Source: Alteromonas sp. M12 (GTDB lineage: Bacteria; Pseudomonadota; Gammaproteobacteria; Enterobacterales; Alteromonadaceae). From it: a stretch of DNA of 64,000 nt. The stretch is from positions 1,736,001 through 1,800,000 of the forward strand of contig NZ_CP144164.1 of NCBI RefSeq assembly GCF_037478005.1, in the 5' to 3' direction. The translations under genes and the position numbers were made by a program. How positions within the stretch are numbered: position 1 is the first letter of the stretch; every line of letters begins with the position of its first letter. The notes under the pieces are model-generated. The model saw only the letters and a program-made list of their open reading frames with translations, was not told the DNA's origin and ran no database searches. Shown in pieces: positions 63,222 to 64,000 of this stretch.

Positions 63222-64000
63222 GTGAGTAATTTAGTAAAAGCAACATTACAAAAGGTCTTGGCTGATGAAGCGGAAACCGAAGATGGTGAAGCTTTTCCTG
63301 TGCAATTTAATCCGTCCTCATTAAAAATACGCATTACCAATCAAATTGAAGGCGGTCGTTCAGCAGCCAAACAGGTGCGTCAACAAACGGGGAATAGCTC
63401 TCGTGTCCTTAGCATGGAACTTGTTTTTGATACTGCCGATGAAGGCAGTCAAAATGCGCCTGTTTCGGTGCGTCAAAAAACCAAACAATTAGAACAATTT
63501 ATATCCACACCAGAAAACAATCCTGATCCGCCTCCTAAACTTAAATTCAGCTGGGGAGACCTTACCGTCGTTGGTATTGCTGACAGTATTGATGTCAGTC
63601 TGGAGCACTTTGCAGCTAACGGGTATCCGTTAAGAGCAAAGGTTAATTTAAGTATAAAAGAGCAAGACCCGACAATCGTTTTTAAGCCTGCAAATCGCGG
63701 TACTGGCAATGCAAAAAGTCCAGGAGCGAAGTCTGCATTACCAGGAGCTGGAACTAATTTAGGCTTCTCTGCAGGTGTGAGTATGGGGGCGGGATTAGGT
63801 GTCTCTGCAGGCATAGGTATTAGCGCTGGTATAGGTGTTAGTGCCGGTATCGGCTTATCCGCTGGAGCAAAAGTGGGTTTAGCGTTAGAGGGGGAAATGG
63901 GCGCTGAGTTCGCAGCCAGAATGGGAGTAGACCCAGCCGCATGGCGAGGCTTGGATACTGGCTCAAATGGAGGGGGAAATCTTGCCGCCGGCAGTCAGGT
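63222..64000 (+). CDS. Afp7-like CIS tube/hub adaptor protein (3' end outside window)
   Basis: The frame opens with GTG at 63222 (AAGGATT about 8 bases before) and runs off the window, giving 259 residues so far. The N-terminal domain (about 1-150; FPVQFNPSSLKIRITNQIEGG, FSWGDLTVVGIADSIDVSLEHFAANG) is the contractile-injection tube-adaptor fold that precedes a LysM domain in Afp7. Residues about 181-219 are a Gly/Ala/Ser-rich repeat of GhSAGI type (h is hydrophobic), unlike the rest. The expected LysM and further baseplate genes should lie beyond the window. Confidence 0.88.
   Translation, partial: MSNLVKATLQKVLADEAETEDGEAFPVQFNPSSLKIRITNQIEGGRSAAKQVRQQTGNSSRVLSMELVFDTADEGSQNAPVSVRQKTKQLEQFISTPENNPDPPPKLKFSWGDLTVVGIADSIDVSLEHFAANGYPLRAKVNLSIKEQDPTIVFKPANRGTGNAKSPGAKSALPGAGTNLGFSAGVSMGAGLGVSAGIGISAGIGVSAGIGLSAGAKVGLALEGEMGAEFAARMGVDPAAWRGLDTGSNGGGNLAAGSQ

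Overview
The window looks like a chromosomal segment of a marine gammaproteobacterium of the order Alteromonadales, most likely Alteromonadaceae (Paraglaciecola/Glaciecola/Alteromonas relatives). This is inferred from two large TonB-dependent receptors, an Aer-type aerotaxis receptor, a conserved gammaproteobacterial housekeeping core (lpxH-ppiB / cysS; mltD-gloB / yafS-like; metG / mrp-dcd), AT-leaning codon use and dense palindromic intergenic repeats. No taxonomic marker such as rRNA is present, so the placement is an inference.

Layout. 1-4.8 kb: 3' part of ahpF, aer, and an M13 zinc metallopeptidase. 5.0-5.56 kb: a 77-bp tandem array of GTAG-headed palindromes (array A) that runs into the stop codon of lpxH. 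5.56-8.4 kb: lpxH-ppiB, divergent from cysS. 8.4-9.1 kb: array B (79-80 bp period). 9.1-19.6 kb: a pore-less voltage-sensor-like membrane protein, mltD, gloB, a YafS-like methyltransferase, metG, mrp, dcd, an AraC regulator overlapping a degenerate GGDEF protein. 19.9-25.6 kb: a phytate/organophosphate scavenging locus (TonB receptor, purple-acid-phosphatase-like enzyme, two-domain beta-propeller phytase) behind a near-consensus PHO box. 25.8 kb: tRNA-Pro(GGG). 26.05-26.82 kb: array C (141 bp period). 27.3-35.0 kb: TonB receptor, two beta-lactamase-fold serine hydrolases, a membrane protein with a C-terminal cytochrome c domain, and an SSS symporter, behind a perfect FNR-type site. 35.4-42.5 kb: universal stress protein, dicarboxylate/amino-acid symporter, Na/Pi-type transporter, beta-CASP hydrolase, a DUF432-like protein and an MscS channel, also behind an FNR-type site. 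42.6-45.7 kb: one-ATPase ABC-2 exporter with membrane-fusion lipoprotein. 45.9-50.4 kb: SSS symporter and a two-subunit molybdenum hydroxylase (iorAB type). 50.6-54.3 kb: a small lipoprotein, then an operon FNT channel - PP2C/kinase fusion - cyanase, with a leader terminator. 54.7 kb: FMN-dependent alpha-hydroxy-acid dehydrogenase. 56.7-64.0 kb (edge): the start of an extracellular contractile injection system (cap/DUF4255, unknown, sheath, tube, sheath, tube, hub-adaptor).

How the parts work together. The phytate locus reads as a complete phosphorus-starvation unit: outer-membrane uptake plus secreted or lipid-anchored phosphatases under PhoB. The 27-35 kb locus reads as an uptake-hydrolysis-uptake pathway for an unknown amide or ester, oddly including a redox protein. 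The FNT/kinase/cyanase operon suggests nitrogen scavenging from cyanate or nitrite with post-translational and attenuation control. The arrays share the GTAG head plus hairpin layout known from REP sequences mobilised by RAYT transposases, although no RAYT gene lies in the window.
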